A DNA stretch of 21,995 bases from JBJHBY01 sp050485745 (GCA_050485745.1 JBJHBY010000025.1:1-21995), one strand, 5' to 3'; shown: positions 1-8,032, numbered from the stretch's first letter. Program-made: numbers and translations. The notes: generated from the sequence alone by a model not told the origin.

Positions 1-120
1 CACTGTTACCGTCGCGTGGGGGCCGGGATGCACTCGAGGTGGGGGTCGGCCGGGCGGGCGGCGGGGCGGGGCGGGGGCGGGGGGGGGGGGGGGTGGGGTG
101 GGGGGGGGGGGGGGGGCCCG
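1..120. repeat. G-homopolymer low-complexity tract
   Basis: This stretch is almost pure G on the plus strand, with runs of 15 G (79-93) and 17 G (100-116) broken by single T or C. It is unlike anything else in the window. The urea carboxylase reading frame runs straight into it and becomes polyproline, at the point where family members continue into another domain. I read it as a sequencing or assembly failure at a contig edge, or less likely a real rearrangement joint. It should not be treated as coding. Confidence 0.7.
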
Positions 121-2528
121 GGCTGCGGGGGCTGGGTGTCGGTGGCGGGGAACTCGGCGAGGATCGGTTCAGGGCCTGCCGGTTCGGCCGGAGGGGTAAC
201 CACGATGGGGGCCAGGGTCGCGATGGACTGATCAATCCGCTGTTCGATGGCCGCGGCCTCGGCCACGCTGATGCGCCGGAAGTGAATCCGGTCTCCGGGT
301 TTTACCTGGCCGACCTTCCACAGCTCCGCGCTGGCGATGGTTGCGGCGCAGACGAACCCTCCCAGGCTTGGTCCGTCGCGGGTGAGAATAACGGGCATGT
401 CGCCAGTGAAATTGATGCTGCCAATGGCGTACTCGCAGTCATGGATATTGGACGGATGCAGACCAGCTTCCCCGCCGTCGCTGCGGGTCCAGGTGGGCTT
501 CGGTCCGATCAGCCGGACGCCCAGGCGGTTGGAGTTGTAGTGCACCTCCCAGGGTGTTTCGAAAAACATGTCGATGGCTTCTTCGGTGAAGAAGTCCGGT
601 GCCCCGTGTGGCCCGTAAAGTACGCCGATCTCCCAATCGTTGCCGTACTCGGGAATCAGTGCTGCCGGAGCTGCCTTGGGCTCGCTGACGGGTGGTGTGA
701 TGTCGCTACCGGGCAGCTGTGGCTGCCCGATCGGCAGCATGTCGCCACCACGCAGGGTGCGTCCGGCATGTCCACCGAACTGGCCCAGAACAAATGTTGA
801 GCGGCTGCCGAGGTAGACGGGTACATCGATTCCCGCCCGCACCGCAAGATAGGTACGGCAGCCGCTTTCGGCACGGCCGATTTTCAGTGTCTGGCCGGCG
901 CGCACTGGCACCGGTTGCCAGAACTCGACTTCGGCGTCGTCCAGGGTTGCCCGCGTCGGTGCGCCGGTCAGTGCAATAATGGCATCGCCGTGGAAGCGCA
1001 GCGTCGGCCCTATCAGGGTGCACTCCAACCCTGCGGCCGAGGCGTCGTTGCCGACGATGCGATTGCCCAGACGAAACGCGTAATCATCCATCGGGCCCGA
1101 TGGCGGCACGCCGATGTCCCAGTATCCGGTTCGCCCCGGAAAGTCCTGAACACTGCTGTAGGTTCCGGGTTCCAGAACCTCGATAACCGGTGCCTGGTAG
1201 GCAAAGTCATCCAGGAATCGCGTGGCCAGCCTTGCGCCGCCAACTCGGGTATCACTGATGATCTGTCTCAGATAGTCGAGATTGGTGCTGATGCCGCTGA
1301 GCCGGGTAGCGCCCAGTGCGATGGCAAGCCGGGTAATGGCCGCGTCGCGTGTTGGCGCATGTACGATCAGCTTGGCCAGAAGCGGATCATAGAATGCCGA
1401 AACCTCGCTGCCTGTGGAGACCCAGCCATCGACGCGGACATCCGCAGGGAAGCGCACTTCGGTCAGTGTGCCGGGCGACGGCTGGAAGTTGCGCACAGGA
1501 TCTTCGGCATAGAGGCGCACCTCGATAGCGTGTCCCCGGGCCGTGGCCGGCAGTTCGCTGAAGGGTACGGGGGCGTCTGCGGCACAGAGCAGCATCCATT
1601 CGATCAGATCCACGCCGAACACGGCTTCCGTGACCGGGTGCTCCACCTGGAGCCGGGTGTTCACCTCCAGAAAGTAGAATGAGTCCCGGGCAGAATCATA
1701 GATGAACTCGACGGTTCCCGCGGAGCGGTAACCGACGGATTTGCCCAGGTTGATGGCCGCTTCCTGCAGGGCCTGGCGTGTGGCATCGGACAGACCCGGT
1801 GCGGGCGTTTCCTCGACCACCTTCTGGTTGCGGCGCTGGATTGAGCAGTCGCGCTCTCCAAGGCCGACCACGTGACCCTTCCCGTCACCGAAGATCTGTA
1901 CTTCGATATGGCGTGCCTGGTCGATGAAGCACTCGATGAACACACCGCTGTCGTTGAAGAAACTCTGGCCCTGGCGCTGCACAGCATCGAACGCCTGCTC
2001 CAGGGCTGCGGCGTCATTGCATCGGGTCAGGCCGATACCGCCGCCGCCCGCGGTACTTTTCAGCATCACTGGATAACCGATGCGACTGGCTTCGGCCAGG
2101 GCGTCGTCCAGGCTGGCGAGAAGATCGCTGCCGGGGACCAGGGGAACCCCGGACTTGTGTGCGATCTCCCTGGCGGTGTGTTTCAGGCCGAACTGTCGCA
2201 ATTGAGCCGGGGTGGGTCCAATGAAAGCGATGCCGGCTTCGGCACAGGCCTCGGCAAACTCCGCGTTCTCAGAGAGAAAACCATAACCGGGGAAAACCGC
2301 TTCAGCGCCGCTGTCGCGGGCGGCCTGAAGGATCTTGTCCACACGCAGGTAGGAGTCCGATGCCTTGTCGCCACCCAGGGCGACGGCCACATCCGCATCG
2401 CTGACATGGGCGCTGTTGCGGTCAGCATCGGAGTACACGGCGACACTGGTGATGCCGAGGCGCCGCAGGGTGCGGATTGCCCGTACCGCGATTTCACCGC
2501 GATTGGCTATGAGAACGGTTTTGAACAT
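6..2528 (-). CDS. uca: Urea carboxylase, C-terminally truncated
   Basis: This is a biotin-dependent urea carboxylase, the first enzyme of the urea amidolyase pathway, making allophanate from urea, bicarbonate and ATP. Residues 1-445 form the biotin carboxylase half, with N-terminal VLIANRGEIAVR, a Gly-rich ATP loop at 161-166 and EVNTRLQVEH at 288-297. Residues about 449-770 form the KipA/AHS2-type carboxyltransferase domain, starting EPGTYSSVQDFPGR. Family members are about 1,200 residues and continue with a KipI/AHS1-type domain and a biotinyl domain; both are missing. The 840-residue frame ends in about 36 proline-rich residues encoded by the G tract, so the true 3' end is not represented. 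The start has GGGAG about 9 bases upstream, overlapping the end of atzF, so the two are probably translated together. A guanidine-preferring member of the family cannot be excluded. Confidence 0.9.
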   Translation of the reverse strand: MFKTVLIANRGEIAVRAIRTLRRLGITSVAVYSDADRNSAHVSDADVAVALGGDKASDSYLRVDKILQAARDSGAEAVFPGYGFLSENAEFAEACAEAGIAFIGPTPAQLRQFGLKHTAREIAHKSGVPLVPGSDLLASLDDALAEASRIGYPVMLKSTAGGGGIGLTRCNDAAALEQAFDAVQRQGQSFFNDSGVFIECFIDQARHIEVQIFGDGKGHVVGLGERDCSIQRRNQKVVEETPAPGLSDATRQALQEAAINLGKSVGYRSAGTVEFIYDSARDSFYFLEVNTRLQVEHPVTEAVFGVDLIEWMLLCAADAPVPFSELPATARGHAIEVRLYAEDPVRNFQPSPGTLTEVRFPADVRVDGWVSTGSEVSAFYDPLLAKLIVHAPTRDAAITRLAIALGATRLSGISTNLDYLRQIISDTRVGGARLATRFLDDFAYQAPVIEVLEPGTYSSVQDFPGRTGYWDIGVPPSGPMDDYAFRLGNRIVGNDASAAGLECTLIGPTLRFHGDAIIALTGAPTRATLDDAEVEFWQPVPVRAGQTLKIGRAESGCRTYLAVRAGIDVPVYLGSRSTFVLGQFGGHAGRTLRGGDMLPIGQPQLPGSDITPPVSEPKAAPAALIPEYGNDWEIGVLYGPHGAPDFFTEEAIDMFFETPWEVHYNSNRLGVRLIGPKPTWTRSDGGEAGLHPSNIHDCEYAIGSINFTGDMPVILTRDGPSLGGFVCAATIASAELWKVGQVKPGDRIHFRRISVAEAAAIEQRIDQSIATLAPIVVTPPAEPAGPEPILAEFPATDTQPPQPGPPPPPPPHPPPPPPPPRPAARPADPHLECIPAPTRR

Positions 2529-2542
2529 GTGGCCTGTCTCCC

Positions 2543-4384
2543 TCAGGGTTTGGCGTGCAGGGACGCGATATAGGCGCGCCAGCCGCCGAAATCGGTGATG
2601 TCGCGGGCGCCTTCTGCCGCCCGGCCCTCGCAGATGAACCCCTTGACCAGGCGGCCGTCCTCAAGCTCCAGGGTGCCGATGCCAAGTGGTGGGGGAATCA
2701 GTGCAACAAAGGAGCCGAAAGCGGTGAGGGGCATACGCCAGAGTTCGACGATGATGGAGCCGCCGTCGTCGCAGCGAATCAGGCCGGGTTTCGGGGGTGT
2801 CGTACCCGGCAGTGCGAACAGACGATAGTTTGGCGCGGTGCGGGTTTGCTCCAGCAGGATGGCGTTGCGCTCAGTGAGTTGTCCGTTCAGCGGCATGCCG
2901 CTGAGGTGGGCTCCAACCACTGCAATCTGGAGACTGTCCTCGGCGACATCGGAGGACGCCGCGTCTGCCTGCCTGGGCAAGGCGCGTCCCGTGGCACCCA
3001 GGGGTAGACCACGACGACGTTGCCAGCCCCTGCCCCAGTGCGCCAGCGCCCGGTCATGCCAGGTTGGCGCGATCAAAGTGATGCCAAAGGGCAGTCCGTC
3101 CGCGCGCAACCCCGCCGGCAGTGCCAGGGCGCACCAGTCCGCCAGGTTGACAAAATTGGTATAGGTGCCGAGCTGACTGTTCAGGCGGATCGGGTCGGCC
3201 TCTATCGCCTCGATGCGAAACGCAGCAGGTGTGGTGGGAACGACGAGTGCATCCACAGCCTCCATCAGCTGCTGGGCATGCCTGACCAACTCCATGCGCC
3301 GATACTCTGCCTTGAACGCATCGACGGCGCTGAATCGAGGTGCCTTGCCCACGATGTCGCGTACAACCGGGTGGATGGCTTCGGGCTGCGCGTGGAGAAG
3401 CTCCTCAATCACTATGAAGCGCTCCGCCACCCAGGGCCCCTCATACAGCAGTGCCGCAAGCTCGTGGAGTGGGGCGAAATCCAGTGCGACCAGTTCGCAG
3501 CCGTCATCGCGCAGGTTGTCCAGGGCTGTGGCGAAGGCCGCCGCGGCATGGGCGTCGCCAAAATGCTGCGGTTGGTCGGGAATGCCAAGTCGCGGGCGTG
3601 CCGGCAAAGCACTTCTGCTGCTTGCGGGAGCGATGCGGGAGTACGGGTCTGCCGCGTCAAAGGCCGTTGTTATCGACAGAATCTGCTCGGCGTCGGTGAC
3701 CGTGAGCGCGAACACCGAGACGCAGTCCAGGCTGCGGCAGGCGGGGATGACGCCTTGCGTGCTCAGCAGGCCACGGCTGGGTTTGAGGCCCACAATATTG
3801 TTCATCCCGGCCGGTACCCGGCCGGAGCCTGCGGTGTCGGTGCCCAGAGCGAAGGGCACCAGCCCCTCCGCCACAACCACGGCGGATCCGGAGCTGGAGC
3901 CGCCGGCAATGTAGTCCGGGTTGAAGCTGTTGCCCACTGCGCCGTAGGGAGAGCGGGTACCTACCAGCCCGGTGGCGAATTGGTCGAGGTTGGTCTTGCC
4001 GATCAGGATCGCACCGGCGTCGCGCAGGCGAGCGACGACGCCGGCATCGTTGCGCGGGCGATAGGCAAATGCGGGGCAGGCGGCGGTGGTGTCCAGGCCG
4101 GCCGCATCGATATTGTCCTTGACCGCGAAAGGCACGCAGAACAGGGGCAGCTTCGTTGTATCGTTGCCGAGCTGTGCCAGGCGTTGCTCGACCTGCTCAA
4201 TCTGCAGCAACAAGGCCTGTTCATCAACCAGACTGATCCATGCGCTGTGCTCCGGGCTGAGGCACTGGTGGAGTGCCAGCAGCAGTTCACGGGGTTGCTG
4301 TCCATGGCGATAGGCGCCGAGCCAGTCGGTAATGCACCAGCCCCGCGTCGGGAGAGCTGTTGTCTGGCCACCGGTGTGTGACAC
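2543..4384 (-). CDS. atzF: Allophanate hydrolase
   Basis: This enzyme hydrolyses allophanate to ammonia and CO2, the second step of ATP-dependent urea breakdown in the cytoplasm. With the GTG start at 4384 it has 613 residues. The amidase-signature domain carries the Lys-Ser-Ser triad at K89 (FAVKDN), S163 (AGGSSSGSA) and S187 (DTAGSGR); the spacings match those of characterised AtzF. The last ~130 residues, from LQIAVVGAHLSGMPLNG, are the C-terminal allophanate hydrolase domain. The GTG at 4384 is chosen because GAAGGA lies about 10 bases upstream and because the predicted sigma-54 transcription start (~4416) falls inside the frame opened by an earlier GTG at 4435. The stop is 14 bases before uca. 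No UAAP1/UAAP2 genes, common beside urea carboxylase, lie in the window. Confidence 0.92.
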   Translation of the reverse strand: MSHTGGQTTALPTRGWCITDWLGAYRHGQQPRELLLALHQCLSPEHSAWISLVDEQALLLQIEQVEQRLAQLGNDTTKLPLFCVPFAVKDNIDAAGLDTTAACPAFAYRPRNDAGVVARLRDAGAILIGKTNLDQFATGLVGTRSPYGAVGNSFNPDYIAGGSSSGSAVVVAEGLVPFALGTDTAGSGRVPAGMNNIVGLKPSRGLLSTQGVIPACRSLDCVSVFALTVTDAEQILSITTAFDAADPYSRIAPASSRSALPARPRLGIPDQPQHFGDAHAAAAFATALDNLRDDGCELVALDFAPLHELAALLYEGPWVAERFIVIEELLHAQPEAIHPVVRDIVGKAPRFSAVDAFKAEYRRMELVRHAQQLMEAVDALVVPTTPAAFRIEAIEADPIRLNSQLGTYTNFVNLADWCALALPAGLRADGLPFGITLIAPTWHDRALAHWGRGWQRRRGLPLGATGRALPRQADAASSDVAEDSLQIAVVGAHLSGMPLNGQLTERNAILLEQTRTAPNYRLFALPGTTPPKPGLIRCDDGGSIIVELWRMPLTAFGSFVALIPPPLGIGTLELEDGRLVKGFICEGRAAEGARDITDFGGWRAYIASLHAKP

Positions 4385-4400
4385 GTTTTTGGATTCCTTC

Positions 4401-4422
4401 TTGTATCCAAGTTGCCATACAA
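4401..4422. promoter_or_regulatory. Dyad TTGTAT-N10-ATACAA at atzF start site
   Basis: A perfect 6-bp inverted repeat with a 10-bp spacer. It covers about -6 to +16 relative to the transcription start predicted from the adjacent sigma-54 promoter, so a protein bound here would block initiation or escape. Its shape would suit a dimeric repressor, for example of the GntR class often found near urea carboxylase genes, but no such gene is in this window and the match is short. Confidence 0.4.
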
Positions 4423-4426
4423 CTCC

Positions 4427-4442
4427 AGCAACCACTGTGCCA
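4427..4442 (-). promoter_or_regulatory. Sigma-54 promoter of atzF-uca
   Basis: Read on the minus strand this is TGGCAC-N5-TTGCT, with the GG and GC dinucleotides separated by the obligatory 10 bases. It matches the -24/-12 consensus (TGGCAC-N5-TTGCW) at every conserved position. The predicted start is near 4416, giving a 32-base leader to the GTG start of atzF with its GAAGGA ribosome site. It implies RpoN-dependent, probably NtrC-activated, expression of the urea amidolyase genes. I did not find a convincing paired NtrC site upstream. Confidence 0.75.
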
Positions 4443-4658
4443 GTTCGGAAATATTCATCCGGGTCGGTGTGATGACACTTCGGGAAAAATGGAAGCCCCC
4501 GTATGCAGGGCGCTGTTCAGGCAGGAAAAGCCGAGAGCTTCCGCACCTTCTGGAGAGGCTGTCGGAGGGAGCGGCTGGGTGTGCTGGAGGGGATTTTTCC
4601 GGAAGCGAACCTGGTGCGGTCCGCCGGGGCGCGCACCAAAAGTTGCCTTCCTGCGCCC
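4443..4658. other. Intergenic region, comM to atzF
   Basis: A noncoding stretch between the end of comM and the atzF promoter. A weak imperfect stem, GGTGCG (4613-4618) and CGCACC (4632-4637), lies just past the comM stop but is not followed by a T run on the minus strand. I see no convincing terminator, gene or paired NtrC site. Confidence 0.5.
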
Positions 4659-6164
4659 TCAGGGTGCGTCGGCCCGGTCGAGGCTGCGGTATTGCAGCGC
4701 CTCCAGCAAAGCGCTGCGCTCAACCCGCTCGCTGTCTTCCAGATCGGCGATACTGCGAGCCACCTTCAGCAGGCGGTCGAAGGCTCGTGCGGACAGGCCC
4801 ATGCGCTGTACCGCATCCTCCAGCATTTGCCGGTCGTCGCGCTGTAACCCGGTCGCGTCGATCAGTTCAGTGCCCTGGAGATGTGCATTGAGCTTTCCAC
4901 TGCGTTGACGCTGCCGTTCACGCGCCCGGAGTACGCTGGCGCGCAGGTCCGACGAGGACGTGCCCGACTGCGCCTCGGCCAGGACCCCCCGGGGCAGGCG
5001 TCGCACGGCAACCTGCAAGTCGATGCGGTCGAGCAGGGGGCCCGACAGACGGTCGCGATAGCGGCGAATCTGGTCCGGTGTGCAACGGCACTGTCTGGAG
5101 GTATCGCCCTGGTAACCACAGGGGCAGGGATTCATCGCCGCGATCAATTGAAAGCGGGCGGGATAGCAGACCTGCTCCCGGGCGCGGGCGATGACGATCT
5201 GGCCGGACTCCAGCGGTTCGCGCAGAACCTCCAGAACGCGCCGGGAGAACTCCGGGAGCTCATCCAGGAAAAGCACGCCGTGATGGGCCAGGGAGATTTC
5301 TCCCGGGCGGGGCGAGCTGCCACCACCGACGAGCGCCGCCGCGGACGCGGTGTGGTGGGGCGCCCGGAACGGACGTACCACTGGCCAGACCGGTTCGCCA
5401 TGCCGTGCTGCGACCGAGCGGATCGCCGCGACGGCAAGTTGCTCTTGTTCTTCAAGCTCTGGCAATAAACCGGGCAGGCGGCTGGCGAGCATGGTCTTGC
5501 CCGTGCCCGGTGGTCCATAAAGAAGAAGGTTGTGCCCGCCGCAGGCGGCGATGGCCAGTGCCCGCTTGGCCTGCTCCTGGCCGCAGACATCGGCCAGGTC
5601 GGGGTAGGGCAAGGGCTCCGCCGGGGGAGGCGCGGGTTCGGGCGTCAGTGGCAGGTGGCCATGCAGAAAGGCAGAAAGCTCCAGCAAATGCTCCACAGCG
5701 AGGATACGTGCACCGCGTACCAGGGCTGCTTCCCGGGCGTTGCCTTTTGGCAGGATCAGGCTGTGGCCGGCGTCCCTTGCCGCCAGTGCGGCAGGCAGCG
5801 CACCGGGAACGGGCCGGATCTCACCGCCCAGGCCCAGTTCACCGATGAACTCGCAACCGCGCAAGGCCTCGCCGGGAATCTGGCCTGAGGCGGCCAGGAT
5901 ACCCAGCGCAATCGGCAGATCGAAACGGCCGCCCTCCTTGGGCAGGTCGGCCGGCGCCAGATTGATGGTGATACGTCCTGCGGGAAACTCGAATGCCGCG
6001 TTCTGAATGGCGCTGCGCACCCGATCCCTCGATTCCTTCACGGTGGCCTCGGGCAGGCCAACCATGTTGAGGCAGGGCAGGCCATTGGAGAGGTGGGTCT
6101 CAATGTGTACCGCGGGGGCATCAATGCCGCGGCGCGCGCGGCTGGTAATGACGGCAAGGTTCAT
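4659..6164 (-). CDS. comM: YifB/ComM family AAA+ Mg-chelatase-like ATPase
   Basis: This is a ComM-type ring helicase, which in competent bacteria promotes branch migration during integration of transforming DNA. The 501-residue length is typical. An N-terminal domain (1-170) opens MNLAVITSRA. The ATPase core has Walker A GPPGTGKT at 217-224, Walker B GVLFLDE at 296-302 and a four-cysteine cluster at 347, 349, 359 and 361 (NPCPCG and QCRC), which is typical of the family. The start at 6164 is set by AAGGAAGG 8 bases upstream and by the family N-terminus; an in-frame extension upstream looks non-genuine. It lies 38 bases behind ubiK and is probably co-transcribed with it. The role is inferred from family; this organism's competence is unknown. 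Confidence 0.94.
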   Translation of the reverse strand: MNLAVITSRARRGIDAPAVHIETHLSNGLPCLNMVGLPEATVKESRDRVRSAIQNAAFEFPAGRITINLAPADLPKEGGRFDLPIALGILAASGQIPGEALRGCEFIGELGLGGEIRPVPGALPAALAARDAGHSLILPKGNAREAALVRGARILAVEHLLELSAFLHGHLPLTPEPAPPPAEPLPYPDLADVCGQEQAKRALAIAACGGHNLLLYGPPGTGKTMLASRLPGLLPELEEQEQLAVAAIRSVAARHGEPVWPVVRPFRAPHHTASAAALVGGGSSPRPGEISLAHHGVLFLDELPEFSRRVLEVLREPLESGQIVIARAREQVCYPARFQLIAAMNPCPCGYQGDTSRQCRCTPDQIRRYRDRLSGPLLDRIDLQVAVRRLPRGVLAEAQSGTSSSDLRASVLRARERQRQRSGKLNAHLQGTELIDATGLQRDDRQMLEDAVQRMGLSARAFDRLLKVARSIADLEDSERVERSALLEALQYRSLDRADAP

Positions 6165-6202
6165 CGGGGCATCCTTCCTTGGATGATGGGGGAGGTGGTG
6201 TC

Positions 6203-6469
6203 CTACCGGGTCGCGTTTCCGGCCTCCAGCTGTTGCTTCAGGTTCTCGACCTCCTGCTCCAGCGCCTCGATGCGCGCCCGGGTTCGGGCCAGCACCGCAC
6301 ACTGTGCATCGAATTCATCCCGGCTGACCAGGCCCAGACGCCCGGTGGCATTGCGCAGCAGCGCCTGCAGATTGCGCTGCAGCTCGGCGGGCAGGTCGTG
6401 CTGGCCGAATAGCCCGGCAATGCGTTGCGCCAGCGATTCGAGTGTTTCCGCTGAGTGGTCGTTGTGCAT
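6203..6469 (-). CDS. ubiK: UbiK family accessory factor (YqiC/BMFP)
   Basis: A small 88-residue protein of the UbiK family, which helps the ubiquinone biosynthesis complex in proteobacteria. Residues 1-55 (LAQRIAGLFG...LQALLRNATGRLGLVSRDEFD) match the membrane-associating N-terminal part. Residues 55-85 are a coiled coil (LARTRARIEALEQEVENLKQ), which drives trimerisation in homologues. AGGA lies about 10 bases before the start. A possible -10 hexamer TACAAT is on the minus strand at 6503-6508, without a good -35. It is divergent from the nitrogen operon that begins at 6826 and shares that intergenic region. Confidence 0.92.
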   Translation of the reverse strand: MHNDHSAETLESLAQRIAGLFGQHDLPAELQRNLQALLRNATGRLGLVSRDEFDAQCAVLARTRARIEALEQEVENLKQQLEAGNATR

Positions 6470-6571
6470 TCGGGGCCGGATCCTGTGGTGAGCCTGGCCA
6501 GAGATTGTAACCGATCCCTTCCGGGTTTCGCGTAGCCGTGAGTCTGTCGCCCTGGACTCTCTCGCCCGGCT

Positions 6572-6617
6572 CGCCCCAAGTTGGTGCGTTTTGGGGTGAG
6601 TGCACCGGGCTGGAACA
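6572..6617 (+). promoter_or_regulatory. Two NtrC-like enhancer sites
   Basis: Site 1 (6572-6588, CGCCCCAAGTTGGTGCG) matches 9 of the 12 dyad positions of the NtrC consensus TGCACC-N5-GGTGCA. Site 2 (6601-6617, TGCACCGGGCTGGAACA) matches 10 of 12. Their centres are 29 bp apart, about -139 and -110 from the start predicted by the sigma-54 promoter at 6693-6708. This is close to the -140/-108 pair of the enterobacterial glnA promoter. The assignment is by eye against the known consensus. Confidence 0.6.
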
Positions 6618-6692
6618 CCTTTTACTCCAATGCCTCGCTAGATACTTGCATGGAAAGGTTCAGTGCCCTGTTTTTAAAAGATTTTTATGAGA

Positions 6693-6708
6693 TGGCACGG
6701 CCTGTGCA
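6693..6708 (+). promoter_or_regulatory. Sigma-54 promoter of porin-glnK-amtB operon
   Basis: TGGCAC-N5-GTGCA with GG and GC 10 bases apart; only the first base of the -12 element departs from consensus. The predicted start is near 6719, giving a leader of about 107 bases. An AT-rich stretch (6671-6690) lies directly upstream. Together with the two NtrC-like sites, this is a complete nitrogen-limitation promoter. Confidence 0.75.
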
Positions 6709-6825
6709 AATCCCGATGGGCAGCATGCAGGCACGGCCTAAGGTCGATGCAACCTCAGTTCAGAAATGGTTGTGCCGGATGCCCAATCGAGTGAAAAGAC
6801 CGACTGACCAAGTGGAGATCCAGTT

Positions 6826-7527
6826 ATGAAACACGGTTTCAAGCCCCTTTCAACGTCCGTAGCGGCCGCAGTCCTGTCCGTTGGCATGGCTGCCCCGATG
6901 ATGGCCCAGGCCGAGATTTCCGCCGAGGTCAGCGTGGCGAGCTCGTACTTCTGGCGCGGCATTGAAGTGAGCGATGGTCCGCAGTTGTCTGCTGACCTCA
7001 GCTACTCCCACGAGTCCGGTGTTTATGCCGGTCTTTGGGTGTCCAGCGAAGGTTTCGACCTGGGCAATGAGTATGACCTTTATGTCGGCTGGGCCGGTGA
7101 GTTCGGTGGTGTGGGTGTCGACATCGGTGCGGTGACCTACGTCTATCCGTCGTCCGGTGAGTCCGCGGTCAATGACCCCGGTGATTTCTCCGACATCTAT
7201 CTGGGCCTGTCCTTCGGCGACTTCAGCATCACGGGTTACAAGAACGTGGCTGCCGTCAGCGGCAACTACTACATCGTGGGTGATTATACCTACGGACCCT
7301 TTACCCTGGCGGTGGGCTATCAGGAATATGGCAACGCCGATGACAACCTGAGCTATACCCACGTCAATCTGACGTACAACTACAACGACCGCCTGGCCTT
7401 CACTATCGGCGGTATCGTTGACTATGACGGCGACATCGCCAAGGGCTGGCCGGCTGGTGGTGCGGGTGACATCGACACCAATCGTGCCAAATTCATCGTG
7501 TCCTACACGCTGCCGCTGGAGCTCTGA
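6826..7527 (+). CDS. TorF family putative outer-membrane porin
   Basis: A 233-residue exported protein of the TorF/TIGR02001 family (formerly 'conserved hypothetical, gcw_chp'). A Sec signal peptide covers 1-29, with probable cleavage after AQA before EISAEV. The rest is alternating aromatic and polar segments such as SSYFWRGIEVSDGPQLSADLSYS and a final FIVSYTLPLEL, as expected of a small beta-barrel ending in a hydrophobic C-terminal strand. GGAG lies just before the start. It is the first gene of a sigma-54 operon with glnK and amtB, so a role in outer-membrane passage of nitrogen compounds is plausible, but the substrate is unknown. The family call is firm; the porin function is predicted. 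Confidence 0.85.
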   Translation: MKHGFKPLSTSVAAAVLSVGMAAPMMAQAEISAEVSVASSYFWRGIEVSDGPQLSADLSYSHESGVYAGLWVSSEGFDLGNEYDLYVGWAGEFGGVGVDIGAVTYVYPSSGESAVNDPGDFSDIYLGLSFGDFSITGYKNVAAVSGNYYIVGDYTYGPFTLAVGYQEYGNADDNLSYTHVNLTYNYNDRLAFTIGGIVDYDGDIAKGWPAGGAGDIDTNRAKFIVSYTLPLEL

Positions 7528-7533
7528 GGGCAT

Positions 7534-7564
7534 CGGGTCTGCGGGGCGTTGCCCCGCAGACCCG
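7534..7564 (+). promoter_or_regulatory. Perfect 14-bp intercistronic hairpin
   Basis: CGGGTCTGCGGGGC, a GTT loop, then the exact reverse complement. It starts 7 bases after the porin stop codon and has no T run after it, so it is not a canonical intrinsic terminator. It would be very stable in RNA and could protect the 3' end of the porin message or lower read-through into glnK and amtB. Confidence 0.75.
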
Positions 7565-7610
7565 GGTAGACCGGAAGCGGGTAGCGGCGCTCAATCAAGA
7601 GGAACAGGCC

Positions 7611-7949
7611 ATGAAACTTGTAACGGCAATCGTCAAGCCCTTCAAGCTGGATGATGTGCGTGAATCCCTGTCCGAGATCGGCGTGCAGGGTATCACCGTG
7701 ACCGAGGTAAAGGGTTTCGGTCGTCAAAAGGGGCATACCGAGCTTTACCGCGGCGCGGAGTATGTCGTGGATTTTCTGCCCAAGGTAAAAATCGAGGTTG
7801 CGATCGCTGATTCGGCGGTGGATCGCGTCATCGAGGCTATCACCAAGTCAGCCAATACCGGGAAGATCGGCGATGGCAAGATTTTCGTGTCGAGCCTGGA
7901 ACAGGTCATCCGGATTCGAACCGGAGAAACGGGCGAGGATGCGATCTAG
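7611..7949 (+). CDS. glnK: P-II nitrogen regulatory protein (first copy)
   Basis: A 112-residue P-II signalling protein. P-II trimers bind ATP/ADP and 2-oxoglutarate and, when not uridylylated, plug the AmtB channel. The T-loop sequence GRQKGHTELYRGAEYVVDFLPK includes Tyr51, the uridylylation site, and the C-terminal signature TGKIGDGKIFV is present. GAGGAAC lies 6-11 bases upstream of the ATG. It sits 83 bases before amtB, the classical glnK-amtB arrangement, so it is called GlnK rather than GlnB. It differs from the second P-II copy at 17 of 112 positions by my count. Confidence 0.95.
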   Translation: MKLVTAIVKPFKLDDVRESLSEIGVQGITVTEVKGFGRQKGHTELYRGAEYVVDFLPKVKIEVAIADSAVDRVIEAITKSANTGKIGDGKIFVSSLEQVIRIRTGETGEDAI

Positions 7950-8032
7950 GGCCCAGCGCCCTTTAGTGCACCCGAACCTTCTCAAACTAACGTTCAGATC
8001 AATCAGAAGTTCCAATTTTCGGAGGGCTGGAA

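Noticed and set aside
39..4381. Long plus-strand frames opposite uca and atzF (for example 39-800 and 3020-4381, the latter 453 codons)
   Set aside because: They are antisense shadows of well-recognised enzymes in high-GC DNA, with low-complexity, Gln/Arg-rich translations and no ribosome sites or family motifs.
4613..4637. GGTGCG / CGCACC pair as NtrC sites for the atzF promoter
   Set aside because: Each is only a half-site with wrong spacing, and the distance to the promoter (about 200 bases) is unusual. I keep it only as a weak stem after comM.
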